From Hyphobacterium sp. CCMP332 (GTDB lineage: Bacteria > Bacteroidota > Bacteroidia > Cytophagales > CCMP332), in contig CP058647.1 in the NCBI GenBank assembly GCA_014323545.1, positions 1,652,001 to 1,716,000 on the forward strand: a stretch of DNA of 64,000 bases, written 5' to 3'. The notes beneath the pieces were generated by a model. It did not search any database and was not told where the DNA came from. It saw nothing but the letters and a program-made list of their open reading frames with translations. Numbering within the stretch: the stretch's first letter is position 1; each line of letters opens with the position of its first letter. Below, in pieces: positions 19,772 to 27,404 of this stretch. The translations under genes were made by a program, and so were the position numbers.

Positions 19772-20299
19772 TTATACAAATATTGGTGAATAATATAAAC
19801 TTATTTTAGGCATGATTATTTTAAACCATTCAGTCCACATTTCAGGCTTTTTCATTATGCTTTCCTGAATATCATTAAGTTTCATGTATTTCCAATCCTC
19901 AACCTCGGCCAGGTTAATGTTTGGTTCTTCATTGTACTTTCCGATTAGTACATGATCCAATTCGTGTTCTATCATGCCTTTTTCAAGACGGGTCTTGTAT
20001 AAAAATGAAAAAGCCTTTTCAATTGTGGTTTGAATACCCATTTCCTCTTCCAACCTTCTTTTGGCCGCCTCGTGAATATTCTCGCCTTTTCTGGGATGGC
20101 TGCAACAAGCATTTGTCCAAAGCCCGGGTGAATGATACTTATCAGCCGCTCTTTTTTGAATCAGCATTTCGCCCTTGTCATTAAAAATGCAAACTGAAAA
20201 AGCCCTGTGTAACACCCCTTTTTTATGAGCTTCTATCTTTTCCATTGTGCCCAATTCATTATCAGACTCATCTACCAATATGACATGCTCTTGAATCAT
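19772..20299 (-). CDS. idi: Isopentenyl-diphosphate delta-isomerase (type I)
   Basis: A 175-residue Nudix-fold enzyme that interconverts IPP and DMAPP, supplying the starter for carotenoid synthesis. The active-site features are visible: the Cys in WTNACCSHPRKGE near residue 67, the Nudix-type helix AAKRRLEEEMG, and the Glu pair in KGMIEHELDHVLIG. The length is standard. Its ATG overlaps the crtB stop (ATGA), so translation is coupled, and it is part of the sigma-crtI-crtB-idi transcript. Confidence 0.95.
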   Translation of the reverse strand: MIQEHVILVDESDNELGTMEKIEAHKKGVLHRAFSVCIFNDKGEMLIQKRAADKYHSPGLWTNACCSHPRKGENIHEAAKRRLEEEMGIQTTIEKAFSFLYKTRLEKGMIEHELDHVLIGKYNEEPNINLAEVEDWKYMKLNDIQESIMKKPEMWTEWFKIIMPKISLYYSPIFV

Positions 20300-21132
20300 A
20301 TTAGGCCTATTTGATGACGAACATAAGAACTGACCAAAATCGCATACTTTCTTTCATTGGGTATTCTGATTCTGGATTCAATTACTTTGGAAGAATGGGT
20401 GTTCTTTATTTTTTCAAATAATGCCAGATAATAAACATAAGCCAGATAGACGCCAAAGCGCGCCTTTTTGGGCAATTGGACTATTCCTTCATAGGCTTTT
20501 TTGAAGTCATTGGAAATTTCATCTTCGATCAGCTTTTTACTGTTTTCATCAAAATTTTCAACTTCCAAACCGGGAAAATAGGATCTGCCCAAATTTTTGT
20601 AATCGGCGTTAAGGTCTCTTAAGAAATTTATTTTTTGAAAAGCAGAACCCAAAGCCATCGCGAAGGGCTTAAGTCTTTCGTATTCGGATGTATTACCATT
20701 GACAAATACTTTTAAACACATCAATCCAACAACTTCAGCTGAACCCAAAATGTATTCTTCATAATCCTCTCTATTGCAACTGTCCAAATCCAGATCCATT
20801 TCCATGCTGTGAAGAAACTGATCAATAAGTTGAATGGGGATTTCGAATTCATTTACTGTTTTCTGAAAAGAGTTTAAAATGGGGTTTAAACTAATTCCGT
20901 TTTCAATCGCACGGTATGTGTTTTTAGTAAATTCTTTAAGAAGTTCCTCCTTATTGTAATCGTGGAAGGTATCAACAATTTCATCCGCAAATCTGACAAA
21001 TCCATAAATTGAATATATCGGGCCACGAATTTCTTTGCTTAAAAGTCGAATACCCATTGAAAATGATGTGCTATAGGATCGGGTAGTAAGTTGACTACAT
21101 TTGAGTGATACTTCGTCAAAGAGCTGTTTCAT
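20296..21132 (-). CDS. crtB: Phytoene synthase
   Basis: A 278-residue trans-isoprenyl diphosphate synthase of the squalene/phytoene synthase family. It would join two geranylgeranyl diphosphates to phytoene. The two Mg2+-binding aspartate motifs are present: RFADEIVDTF near residue 65 and NFLRDLNADYKNLGRSYFP near residue 190. The conserved SRSY-type start appears as TRSYSTSFSMGIRLL. It lies 4 bases downstream of crtI and overlaps idi. GGPP synthase is not in the window and must be elsewhere. Confidence 0.95.
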   Translation of the reverse strand: MKQLFDEVSLKCSQLTTRSYSTSFSMGIRLLSKEIRGPIYSIYGFVRFADEIVDTFHDYNKEELLKEFTKNTYRAIENGISLNPILNSFQKTVNEFEIPIQLIDQFLHSMEMDLDLDSCNREDYEEYILGSAEVVGLMCLKVFVNGNTSEYERLKPFAMALGSAFQKINFLRDLNADYKNLGRSYFPGLEVENFDENSKKLIEDEISNDFKKAYEGIVQLPKKARFGVYLAYVYYLALFEKIKNTHSSKVIESRIRIPNERKYAILVSSYVRHQIGLI

Positions 21133-21136
21133 GTTT

Positions 21137-22612
21137 TTAAGCCTTAAATGCCTTATTAATCTCTTTCGCCACTACCTGTCCGGATATAATAGAAGGCGGT
21201 ACCCCCGGACCCGGAACCGTCAATTGTCCTGTATAAAATAAATTATTTAACTTTTTGTTCTTTAAAGCTGGTTTTAATATTGCTGTTTGCCTAAGTGTAT
21301 TTGCCAAACCATAGGCATTCCCCTTAAACGCATTGTAATCTGAGATAAAATCCTTATGAGCAAAACTCCTCTTATAAATGATATCTTCTTTAATTTTTTG
21401 ACCAATAATTTTTTCCAATCTACCGATTACCATATTATAATAATGCTCCCTTATCTCTTCATTATCTTCCAAATCCGGAGCCACCGGTACCAAGATGAAC
21501 AAGTTTTCTTTTCCTTCCGGTGCCACGGAGGGATCCGTTTTTGATGGACAACATACATAAAAAAGTGGATTTTCCGGCCATTTCGGCGATTCATAAATTT
21601 CCTTGGCATGCTCAACAAAATCCTGATCAAAGAAAAGATTATGATGTTGCAATCCTTCTATTTTTTTATTGACGCCTAAATAAAATATAAGGGACGAAGG
21701 GGCCATAACTCTTTTTTGCCAATAGTCATCGGAATACATTCGGACATTAGGTGCAAGTAAATGCTGATCTATATGATGATAATCCGCACCTCCCACGACA
21801 ATGTCGGCTTCATAAAAGTGATCTCCGGCAAATACACCTTTTACATTTCGGCCTTCTGACTTTATGGCTTCAACATTGATTCCGGTTTTGAAAACAACAC
21901 CTTGTTCTTCAGCAATATCTTTCATTGCCTTTACTATATTGTGCATTCCGCCCATAGGGTACCAGGTCCCCAAAGCCATGTCGGCATAATTCATTAAACT
22001 GTAAAGAGCCGGGGTTTTCCAGGGCGTTGCCCCAAGAAAAAGTACAGGAAATTCAAGTAATTGTATTAAGCGCGGATGGGAAAAATATTTTTTTATATAA
22101 TTAGAAATGCTTTGGAATACGTGCATTTTAAGCATCCCCTTTAAGAGACGTAAATCAGCAAACTCCAAAATAGACTTCGCTGGCTTATGCACCAGGTCGC
22201 GCATGCCTACTTCATATTTATACGCCGATTCACTGATAAATTTTTTAAGGTTTTTAGAAGACCCGGGTTCAAGCTGTTCAAATAAATTTTCCAACTCTTC
22301 CATTTTAGCGGGGATATCTAAAAAATCCTTCTCACCGAAATAGACGCGGTAAGAAGGATCGAGTCTGATTAAATTGTAATAATCAGATGCTTTTTTCTTA
22401 AATGACTGATAAAAATTCTCAAACACTTCGGGCATCCAATACCAGCTGGGGCCCATGTCAAACAGGAAGCCATTCGATTCAAAAGATCTTGCCCTGCCAC
22501 CCGGTTGTTCATTTTTTTCAAGTACTGTTACTGAAAAACCTGACTTCGCAAGGTTAGCTGCTACGGATATGCCGGCAAATCCGGAACCAATGACTATTAC
22601 CTTTTTTGACAC
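21137..22612 (-). CDS. crtI: Phytoene desaturase CrtI
   Basis: A 491-residue flavoprotein desaturase, the typical length. The N-terminal dinucleotide fold reads VIVIGSGFAGISVAANLAKSG, followed by VLEKNEQPGGRARSFE. The C-terminal carotenoid-oxidase signature is NLFYTGQLTVPGPGVPPSII. It would convert phytoene to lycopene by successive desaturations, acting at the membrane. The start is a GTG directly after the TAA of the sigma factor gene, with no spacing, which implies coupled translation from the sigma factor mRNA. Confidence 0.95.
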   Translation of the reverse strand: MSKKVIVIGSGFAGISVAANLAKSGFSVTVLEKNEQPGGRARSFESNGFLFDMGPSWYWMPEVFENFYQSFKKKASDYYNLIRLDPSYRVYFGEKDFLDIPAKMEELENLFEQLEPGSSKNLKKFISESAYKYEVGMRDLVHKPAKSILEFADLRLLKGMLKMHVFQSISNYIKKYFSHPRLIQLLEFPVLFLGATPWKTPALYSLMNYADMALGTWYPMGGMHNIVKAMKDIAEEQGVVFKTGINVEAIKSEGRNVKGVFAGDHFYEADIVVGGADYHHIDQHLLAPNVRMYSDDYWQKRVMAPSSLIFYLGVNKKIEGLQHHNLFFDQDFVEHAKEIYESPKWPENPLFYVCCPSKTDPSVAPEGKENLFILVPVAPDLEDNEEIREHYYNMVIGRLEKIIGQKIKEDIIYKRSFAHKDFISDYNAFKGNAYGLANTLRQTAILKPALKNKKLNNLFYTGQLTVPGPGVPPSIISGQVVAKEINKAFKA

Positions 22613-23113
22613 TTATGCTACTTTGAGATGTTTTTGAATTTCTTTTCTAGCGTAAAATATTCTCGTTTTTACTGTTCCCAAAGGAATGCCAAGTTTATCT
22701 GCTATCTCGTTATATTTATATCCTTCTACATGCATTTCAAATGGCACTCTAAATTCCTTTTTAACCTTTTGTATATTTTTCTTAATTTCTTTAAACTGAA
22801 GCTTCTGATCCGGAGTAGAGAAATTGCTCTTGTCTTCTACACTAAGATAATACAGTTCCTGGTCCGTATCAATTGTAGACTTCATTTTGGAAGCTTTTCT
22901 GTAATTATTTATAAAGGTATTTCTCATTATAGTAAACAACCATGCCTTCAGATTGGTATTATGAGTGTACTTATCTCTGTACTTGAAGGCTTTTAAAACA
23001 GTTTCCTGAACAAGGTCCAATGCTTCATCTCTGTCGTTGGTAAATCTTCTAGTAAATAATTCTAAAGTTTTATAAAGACCTGTTACTTGAGAGTTAAATT
23101 CTATCGCAGTCAT
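22613..23113 (-). CDS. ECF-family RNA polymerase sigma factor
   Basis: A 166-residue sigma-70 family protein of the extracytoplasmic type. Region 2 is ALDLVQETVLKAFKYRDKY with NLKAWLFTIMRNTFINNYRK near residues 32-78. Region 4 is the helix-turn-helix YNEIADKLGIPLGTVKTRIFYARKEI near 130-155. The ATG at 23113 is chosen over a TTG at 23140 because the latter lies inside the predicted promoter. It is the first gene of the crtI-crtB-idi-photolyase operon and no anti-sigma gene is adjacent. It probably amplifies carotenoid or stress gene expression, under the upstream MerR regulator. Confidence 0.92.
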   Translation of the reverse strand: MTAIEFNSQVTGLYKTLELFTRRFTNDRDEALDLVQETVLKAFKYRDKYTHNTNLKAWLFTIMRNTFINNYRKASKMKSTIDTDQELYYLSVEDKSNFSTPDQKLQFKEIKKNIQKVKKEFRVPFEMHVEGYKYNEIADKLGIPLGTVKTRIFYARKEIQKHLKVA

Positions 23114-23115
23114 GA

Positions 23116-23282
23116 TGTTTAATTTTGGTTTGTTTAACAAATGTAGTCAAACATTAAACAAAAAACCAAACATTTAATCAATTATTTTTGCCAGATAAGC
23201 AATTATACTTTAATAAATGACTTTAAAATGGGCATTGTGCTGTATTTAAGCGTGTTTAACGTTTAAAATATATATTTAAACA
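23116..23282 (-). promoter_or_regulatory. Carotenoid operon promoter with clustered TGTTTAA boxes
   Basis: The minus strand carries TACATTTG (23138-23145), an exact -7 TAnnTTTG element, with a TTTG 21 bases upstream (complement of 23167-23169). The predicted transcript starts about 18 bases before the sigma factor ATG. TGTTTAA or its complement occurs at 23116-23122, 23131-23137, 23154-23160, 23253-23259 and 23276-23282. Two copies flank the -7 box. This is the natural operator region for the adjacent CarH-like repressor. The binding site assignment is inference. Confidence 0.55.
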
Positions 23283-23297
23283 AAATAGTAATTAGTC

Positions 23298-24197
23298 TTA
23301 GGAAAGGTAAAGATCTGCCTGTTGTTGAAGGCTTTCTTTTAATGCGATTGCATTGTTCACTCTGTGGATGTTATCAAATGAGGCAACGACCTTATCGCTT
23401 ATCTGATATCCGGAAATGAATATTTCTGAATTTGAGAATTGCTCAGAGACTTGGCTTAGGTAATTTTTTAGTGAGGATACCGGTATTGGAGTACTTATAC
23501 TTGTGATAATTATTTTAGGAGTTCTGATTTTGACCACAGATTTTAAATCATTAAAAGGAACGGTCTGTCCAAGATAGACAACATTAAAGCCCATTTTTTT
23601 GGCTAAATAGGAATAAAACAATAAGCCAATCTCATGTAATTCATTTTCCGGTAAATACAGCAGAACTGCCGGTAGTCTGCTATTAGAATGATTGGGTAAG
23701 CTGTCGATGGCTACAATTAGCTTTTGTCTGATGAGATTTGAAATGAAATGTTCCTGGGCTGGATTTATTTTACCGGTCTGCCAAAGTATTCCTATTTTAT
23801 CAAGAAAAGGGTAAAGAACTCCTGTTACAGTGTTTTCAAAGCCCATTCTTAAGGTAACAACGGATAGAATTCTTTCAAATTTACCTTCATCCAGTTCGAT
23901 CATTGCTATGGTCAATTGATCGATGAAGTTAGATGATTTATCCGATGCCTGGCTGATTGACATCACACGCTCATTGAGTTCTTCCTCATCAAGGTCAGCA
24001 ATGGTGCTTATCTTGAAACCATTATTATTTAAAATAGAAATATTTAAAATTTTCTTAAGATCATCATCAGAATAGTACCTGATGTTTGTAGGCGTTCGCT
24101 TAGGTTCGATTATGGTATGTCTCTTTTCCCAAATTCTCAAAGTATGAGCTTTAATACCAGTTAATCTCTCCAAATCCTTAATCGAATACTCCGCCAT
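23298..24197 (-). CDS. CarH/CarA-like B12-dependent MerR light regulator
   Basis: A 299-residue regulator. Residues 3-70 are a MerR winged helix (YSIKDLERLTGIKAHTLRIWEKR). Residues about 90-165 are the four-helix cap with W139-x9-E149-H150, the motif that embraces the adenosyl group in CarH photoreceptors. From about 175 a cobalamin Rossmann fold carries E186-x-H188-x-x-G191, whose His would be the lower axial ligand. The usual C-terminal GG is SG here. In CarH, dark adenosylcobalamin tetramers repress carotenoid genes and light releases them. It lies 157 bases upstream of the sigma-crt operon, the target expected from this family. Confidence 0.88.
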   Translation of the reverse strand: MAEYSIKDLERLTGIKAHTLRIWEKRHTIIEPKRTPTNIRYYSDDDLKKILNISILNNNGFKISTIADLDEEELNERVMSISQASDKSSNFIDQLTIAMIELDEGKFERILSVVTLRMGFENTVTGVLYPFLDKIGILWQTGKINPAQEHFISNLIRQKLIVAIDSLPNHSNSRLPAVLLYLPENELHEIGLLFYSYLAKKMGFNVVYLGQTVPFNDLKSVVKIRTPKIIITSISTPIPVSSLKNYLSQVSEQFSNSEIFISGYQISDKVVASFDNIHRVNNAIALKESLQQQADLYLS

Positions 24198-24318
24198 GCT
24201 TAAACTAAATATTTATGTCTCTTTTAACTATTTGAGGTGTGTTTCTGAATCGTTTTTCTTTGAAATATGGAACTAATACCATTTATTAATACTAAAAAAA
24301 CCAAATTTGTTTTATGCA

Positions 24319-25059
24319 ATGAAAATTAATTCATTTCAAAAATATAAACAGAACTATTTTAGATTTAAAAGATTTGGACTTTTTCACGGGGGGCCATCAT
24401 TTAAGATAGGTACCGATGCTGTAATTTTAGGTGCCTGGGCCGGGAGGAAATGCCATCTGAAAAAAATATTAGATATAGGAACCGGTTCCGGCATTATAGC
24501 TTTAATGCTCGCTCAAAGATTTGAAAAGGCAGATGTCTATGCACTTGAAATAGATGGCGATACTGCTTTACAAGCTAAAAATAACTTTCAATCCAGCCCT
24601 TTTAAAAACAGACTGTTTTTAATCAACCAGGCCTTAAAAAATTTTGAAATCAAAGAAAAGTTTAACTTGATTGTTTCCAACCCACCTTATTTCAGTCGTG
24701 CCTTGCTCCCACAGAACAAGACTAACAGCCGTAGCAAACATTCAAATTCATTAAGTCCGGAAGATTTATTTCTTTTTGCATCCAAGAGTCTGACGGCTAA
24801 TGGCAAAGTCACTATTATTTATCCAGTGGAGCAGATGAATCAATTGTTTTCTCTTGCGGAAGATTACGGTTTGTTTTGCAGTTCAAAATTATACATCCGC
24901 CCAACTCAAAATCATGAGGTCCATCGAATTATTTTGGAATTTACAAATTCCTCAGAAGTAAATGAAAGTGAAAATAACCTGATTATTGAAGAAAATATGA
25001 GACATCAATATCACCCTTCCTATATCAATTTATGTAAAGAGTTTTATCTTAATTTTTAA
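24319..25059 (+). CDS. trmN6: tRNA1(Val) A37 N6-methyltransferase TrmN6-like
   Basis: A 246-residue class I SAM methyltransferase. The SAM loop is ILDIGTGSGIIALMLAQRF around residues 48-66 and the catalytic NPPY motif is VSNPPYFSRALLP near 125. The pre-domain RFGLFHGGPSFKIGTDAVILGAW is typical of YfiC/TrmN6, which methylates adenine 37 of valine tRNA. A TTG four codons upstream is open, but the ATG at 24319 gives the usual N-terminus. It begins the plus-strand run trmN6-rdgB-udk-trkA with 2-base and overlapping junctions. Confidence 0.9.
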   Translation: MKINSFQKYKQNYFRFKRFGLFHGGPSFKIGTDAVILGAWAGRKCHLKKILDIGTGSGIIALMLAQRFEKADVYALEIDGDTALQAKNNFQSSPFKNRLFLINQALKNFEIKEKFNLIVSNPPYFSRALLPQNKTNSRSKHSNSLSPEDLFLFASKSLTANGKVTIIYPVEQMNQLFSLAEDYGLFCSSKLYIRPTQNHEVHRIILEFTNSSEVNESENNLIIEENMRHQYHPSYINLCKEFYLNF

Positions 25060-25061
25060 TA

Positions 25062-25649
25062 ATGAAAGAATTGGTGTTTGCCACAAACAATCAAAATAAG
25101 GTTTTTGAGATTAAATCTCTTTTCAAAAATCTTCCCTATAATATTATGTCCCTAAAAGACATCAATTGTGTTGAAGAAATACCCGAACCCTTTGAAACAC
25201 TCAAGGAAAATGCCATGGCTAAAGCCAAATTTGTTTACAATAAATTTAATCTAAATTGTTTTGCAGACGATACCGGATTAGAAATTTACGCATTGGATGG
25301 GAAGCCGGGGGTTTATTCTGCCCGCTATGCCGGCAAGCCACCTAACAGTGAAAAAAATATGGCCAAAGTTTTAGAAGATCTCAAAGGTGAAAATAACAGG
25401 GCGGCACAATTTAAAACCATCATTGCCTTAATATTAAATGGCAAAGACTACTATTTTGAAGGGATTGTTAAAGGTGAGATTACTAATGAAAGAATTGGCG
25501 TTAAGGGCTTTGGATATGATCCGATTTTTTTGCCCTATGGAAAAACCATGACCTTTGCAGAAATGCCGGTAGAAGATAAAAATAAAATTAGCCATAGGGC
25601 AAGGGCAATTGATAAATTAGCGGGATTCTTAAAATTACAATCAACTTGA
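25062..25649 (+). CDS. rdgB: Non-canonical purine NTP pyrophosphatase (RdgB/HAM1)
   Basis: A 195-residue Ham1-fold house-cleaning enzyme that hydrolyses dITP, ITP and XTP to monophosphates. It begins ELVFATNNQNKVFEI, the substrate loop with Asn and Lys. It has CFADDTGLEIYALDGKPGVYSARYAG with the metal-binding Asp pair, then GFGYDPIFLP and the final KNKISHRARA. The length is standard. Its TGA overlaps the TTG start of udk, so the two are coupled. Confidence 0.95.
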   Translation: MKELVFATNNQNKVFEIKSLFKNLPYNIMSLKDINCVEEIPEPFETLKENAMAKAKFVYNKFNLNCFADDTGLEIYALDGKPGVYSARYAGKPPNSEKNMAKVLEDLKGENNRAAQFKTIIALILNGKDYYFEGIVKGEITNERIGVKGFGYDPIFLPYGKTMTFAEMPVEDKNKISHRARAIDKLAGFLKLQST

Positions 25650-26260
25650 AAAAACCATATCTCATAGGGATCACGGGAGGAAGCGCTTCAGGCAAAACAT
25701 TATTTATAAATGAATTAATAAACCGATTCACTTCTAAAGAAATTTGTCTGGTTTCTCAGGATCACTATTATCTGGACCGTGAAAATCAGCCAAAAGATAA
25801 AAACGGTATCGAAAACTTTGATCTGCCTCAATCCATAGATCATGAGGCTTTTTATAAGGACTTAGGTGAGTTGCGCTCGGGCCGTATTGTTCGGCGAAAA
25901 GAATACACTTTTAATAACCCTGATAAAATCCCTGATACCCTAACTTTCTCCCCTGCTCCTATTATAGTAGCTGAGGGTCTTTTTGCATTTTATAAAGCAG
26001 AATATCTAAAATTGTACGATTTAAAATTATTTATTGAAGCCAGTGAACCTGTGAAGCTTATCAGAAGAATAAACAGAGATAATAATGAAAGGGGATATGA
26101 TATCAATGATGTTTTATATCGCTATGAAAATCATGTTTATCCAACCTATGAAAAATATGTAAAGCCTTTTCAATCTGAAGCCGATATCATCATTCCTAAT
26201 CACACTTCTTTCGAAAAGGCTTTGAATGTGCTAGTTTCGCATCTTAAAACTTTTTTATAA
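25646..26260 (+). CDS. udk: Uridine kinase
   Basis: A 204-residue P-loop nucleoside kinase of the uridine kinase/phosphoribulokinase family that phosphorylates uridine and cytidine in pyrimidine salvage. The Walker A is GITGGSASGKT at residues 8-18. Substrate residues follow in SQDHYYLDR, FDLPQSIDHE and IIVAEGLFAF. The Arg-rich lid is LIRRINRDNNERGYD. The start is TTG (25646), overlapping the rdgB stop; no ATG lies between it and the P-loop. The stop overlaps the next ATG by one base. Confidence 0.95.
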   Translation: MKKPYLIGITGGSASGKTLFINELINRFTSKEICLVSQDHYYLDRENQPKDKNGIENFDLPQSIDHEAFYKDLGELRSGRIVRRKEYTFNNPDKIPDTLTFSPAPIIVAEGLFAFYKAEYLKLYDLKLFIEASEPVKLIRRINRDNNERGYDINDVLYRYENHVYPTYEKYVKPFQSEADIIIPNHTSFEKALNVLVSHLKTFL

Positions 26261-26955
26261 TGGCCTCTCAAAAGTTTGCTGTTATCGGTTTGGGAATATT
26301 TGGAACCTCTATCGCAAAAACTCTTGCTGCTCGTGGGGCGGAGGTACTAGCCGTAGATTTCGATCATGATAAAGTAGAATCACTTAAGGATGACGTTGCG
26401 CATGCCGTTACCATGGATTCAACTGATTTAAAATCTTTGTTGTCACAGAATCTTCAGGATATGGACGCTGTGGTTGTCGCCATTGGTGAAAATTTTGAAG
26501 GTTTGCTTATGACGACAGTGCTTTTACTGGAATTAAAAGTAAAGCGGGTTATAGCAAGGGCGGCCAATGCTCAACAATACGCGATACTCCAAAAAGTAGG
26601 TGTTCAGGAAATTTTATCTCCGGAAGGAGAGGTTGGTAAAACCGTGGCAGAAATGTTATTGCAACCTACCATGAAATCTTTTCTTCAATTGCCTGATGAG
26701 TACGAAATTGTTGAAATCAAAACACCAAAAAAAGTTGTGAATAAAACCCTGGGCCATCTTGGACTTCGTGAAAACTATCACTTAAATCTCATAACGGTAA
26801 AACGAACCTTTGAAGAAAAGGTGAAAGGCAAGTTTCAGGAAGTACAACATATAGTAGGTGTTCCCCATGGAGAAACACTTCTTTACGACACCGACATTTT
26901 AATTATAATGGGTAAACACAATGATATAGCACGCTTTGTTGAAATAAATACCTAA
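26260..26955 (+). CDS. ktrA: TrkA/KtrA-type potassium uptake regulatory protein
   Basis: A 231-residue RCK protein. The N-terminal Rossmann fold is FAVIGLGIFGTSIAKTLAARGAEVLAVDFD, with GxGxxG near residues 9-14 and a terminal Asp for the nucleotide ribose. The RCK_C domain (about 145-225) begins SFLQLPDEYEIVEIKTP. It would bind NAD(H) or ATP/ADP as a ring and gate a membrane TrkH/KtrB K+ channel, which is not encoded in this window. It is the last gene of the trmN6 run; a new promoter follows. Confidence 0.93.
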   Translation: MASQKFAVIGLGIFGTSIAKTLAARGAEVLAVDFDHDKVESLKDDVAHAVTMDSTDLKSLLSQNLQDMDAVVVAIGENFEGLLMTTVLLLELKVKRVIARAANAQQYAILQKVGVQEILSPEGEVGKTVAEMLLQPTMKSFLQLPDEYEIVEIKTPKKVVNKTLGHLGLRENYHLNLITVKRTFEEKVKGKFQEVQHIVGVPHGETLLYDTDILIIMGKHNDIARFVEINT

Positions 26956-26965
26956 GTTAAAATGC

Positions 26966-26995
26966 TTGTATGCTAAATAATATTACATACTTTTG
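26966..26995 (+). promoter_or_regulatory. Consensus promoter for the secDF leader ORF
   Basis: TTG at 26966-26968, a spacer of exactly 19 bases, and TACTTTTG at 26988-26995 give a full match to the Bacteroidota TTG-N19-TAnnTTTG promoter. Transcription should start around 27000-27003, leaving only a few bases before the ATG at 27006, so the mRNA is nearly leaderless. Confidence 0.75.
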
Positions 26996-27005
26996 CAAGC
27001 CCTAA

Positions 27006-27347
27006 ATGAAAAGATTAACTCTTTACATATCAATTCTTTGTCTCATTTCGTTGAGTGTTTCCATGGCCGTGCCCGAATTGCACGTCCAAAAGGAAAAGGT
27101 ACAGTCTGAAAAAGAGACTTTACCACAACAAGAAGAATCTGATACGGAAAATCTTGATATCAGTACATCATCAGAAGCCATAATTTCTTCTTTTCAATTT
27201 AGTGTTTCGCAGACATTCTCCCTTTCCCCAAAATTATTTCTGGTTTCTAAAATCGACAGGACCAGCATTTCTTTTATCTTAAGAGACTTTTCAATTCTTA
27301 CCTGGAAAAAGCTTTTTACTAAAATCATACAGGTACATGGGCCATAA
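27006..27347 (+). CDS. Small secreted leader ORF upstream of secDF; candidate arrest peptide
   Basis: A 113-residue ORF that matches no family I know. Residues 1-21 are a signal peptide (MKRLTLYISILCLISLSVSMA), then an acidic Gln/Glu/Ser linker to about 58 and a beta/hydrophobic stretch. The C-terminus is basic and aromatic: F95-S-x-x-x-W100, then KKLFTKIIQVHGP, with Gly112-Pro113 directly before the stop. It has its own consensus promoter and lies 57 bases upstream of secDF with no terminator between. Secreted short ORFs ahead of Sec genes (SecM before secA, VemP before secDF2) stall the ribosome and sense export. This one has that layout, and its FSxxxW and final GP recall SecM. Function as an arrest peptide is inference. 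Confidence 0.6.
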   Translation: MKRLTLYISILCLISLSVSMAVPELHVQKEKVQSEKETLPQQEESDTENLDISTSSEAIISSFQFSVSQTFSLSPKLFLVSKIDRTSISFILRDFSILTWKKLFTKIIQVHGP

Positions 27348-27404
27348 GCGTCTTTTCTAAGCCCCGCTCTTAAAAATATTTTCTCAAAAATTTAATAGAA
27401 TAAA

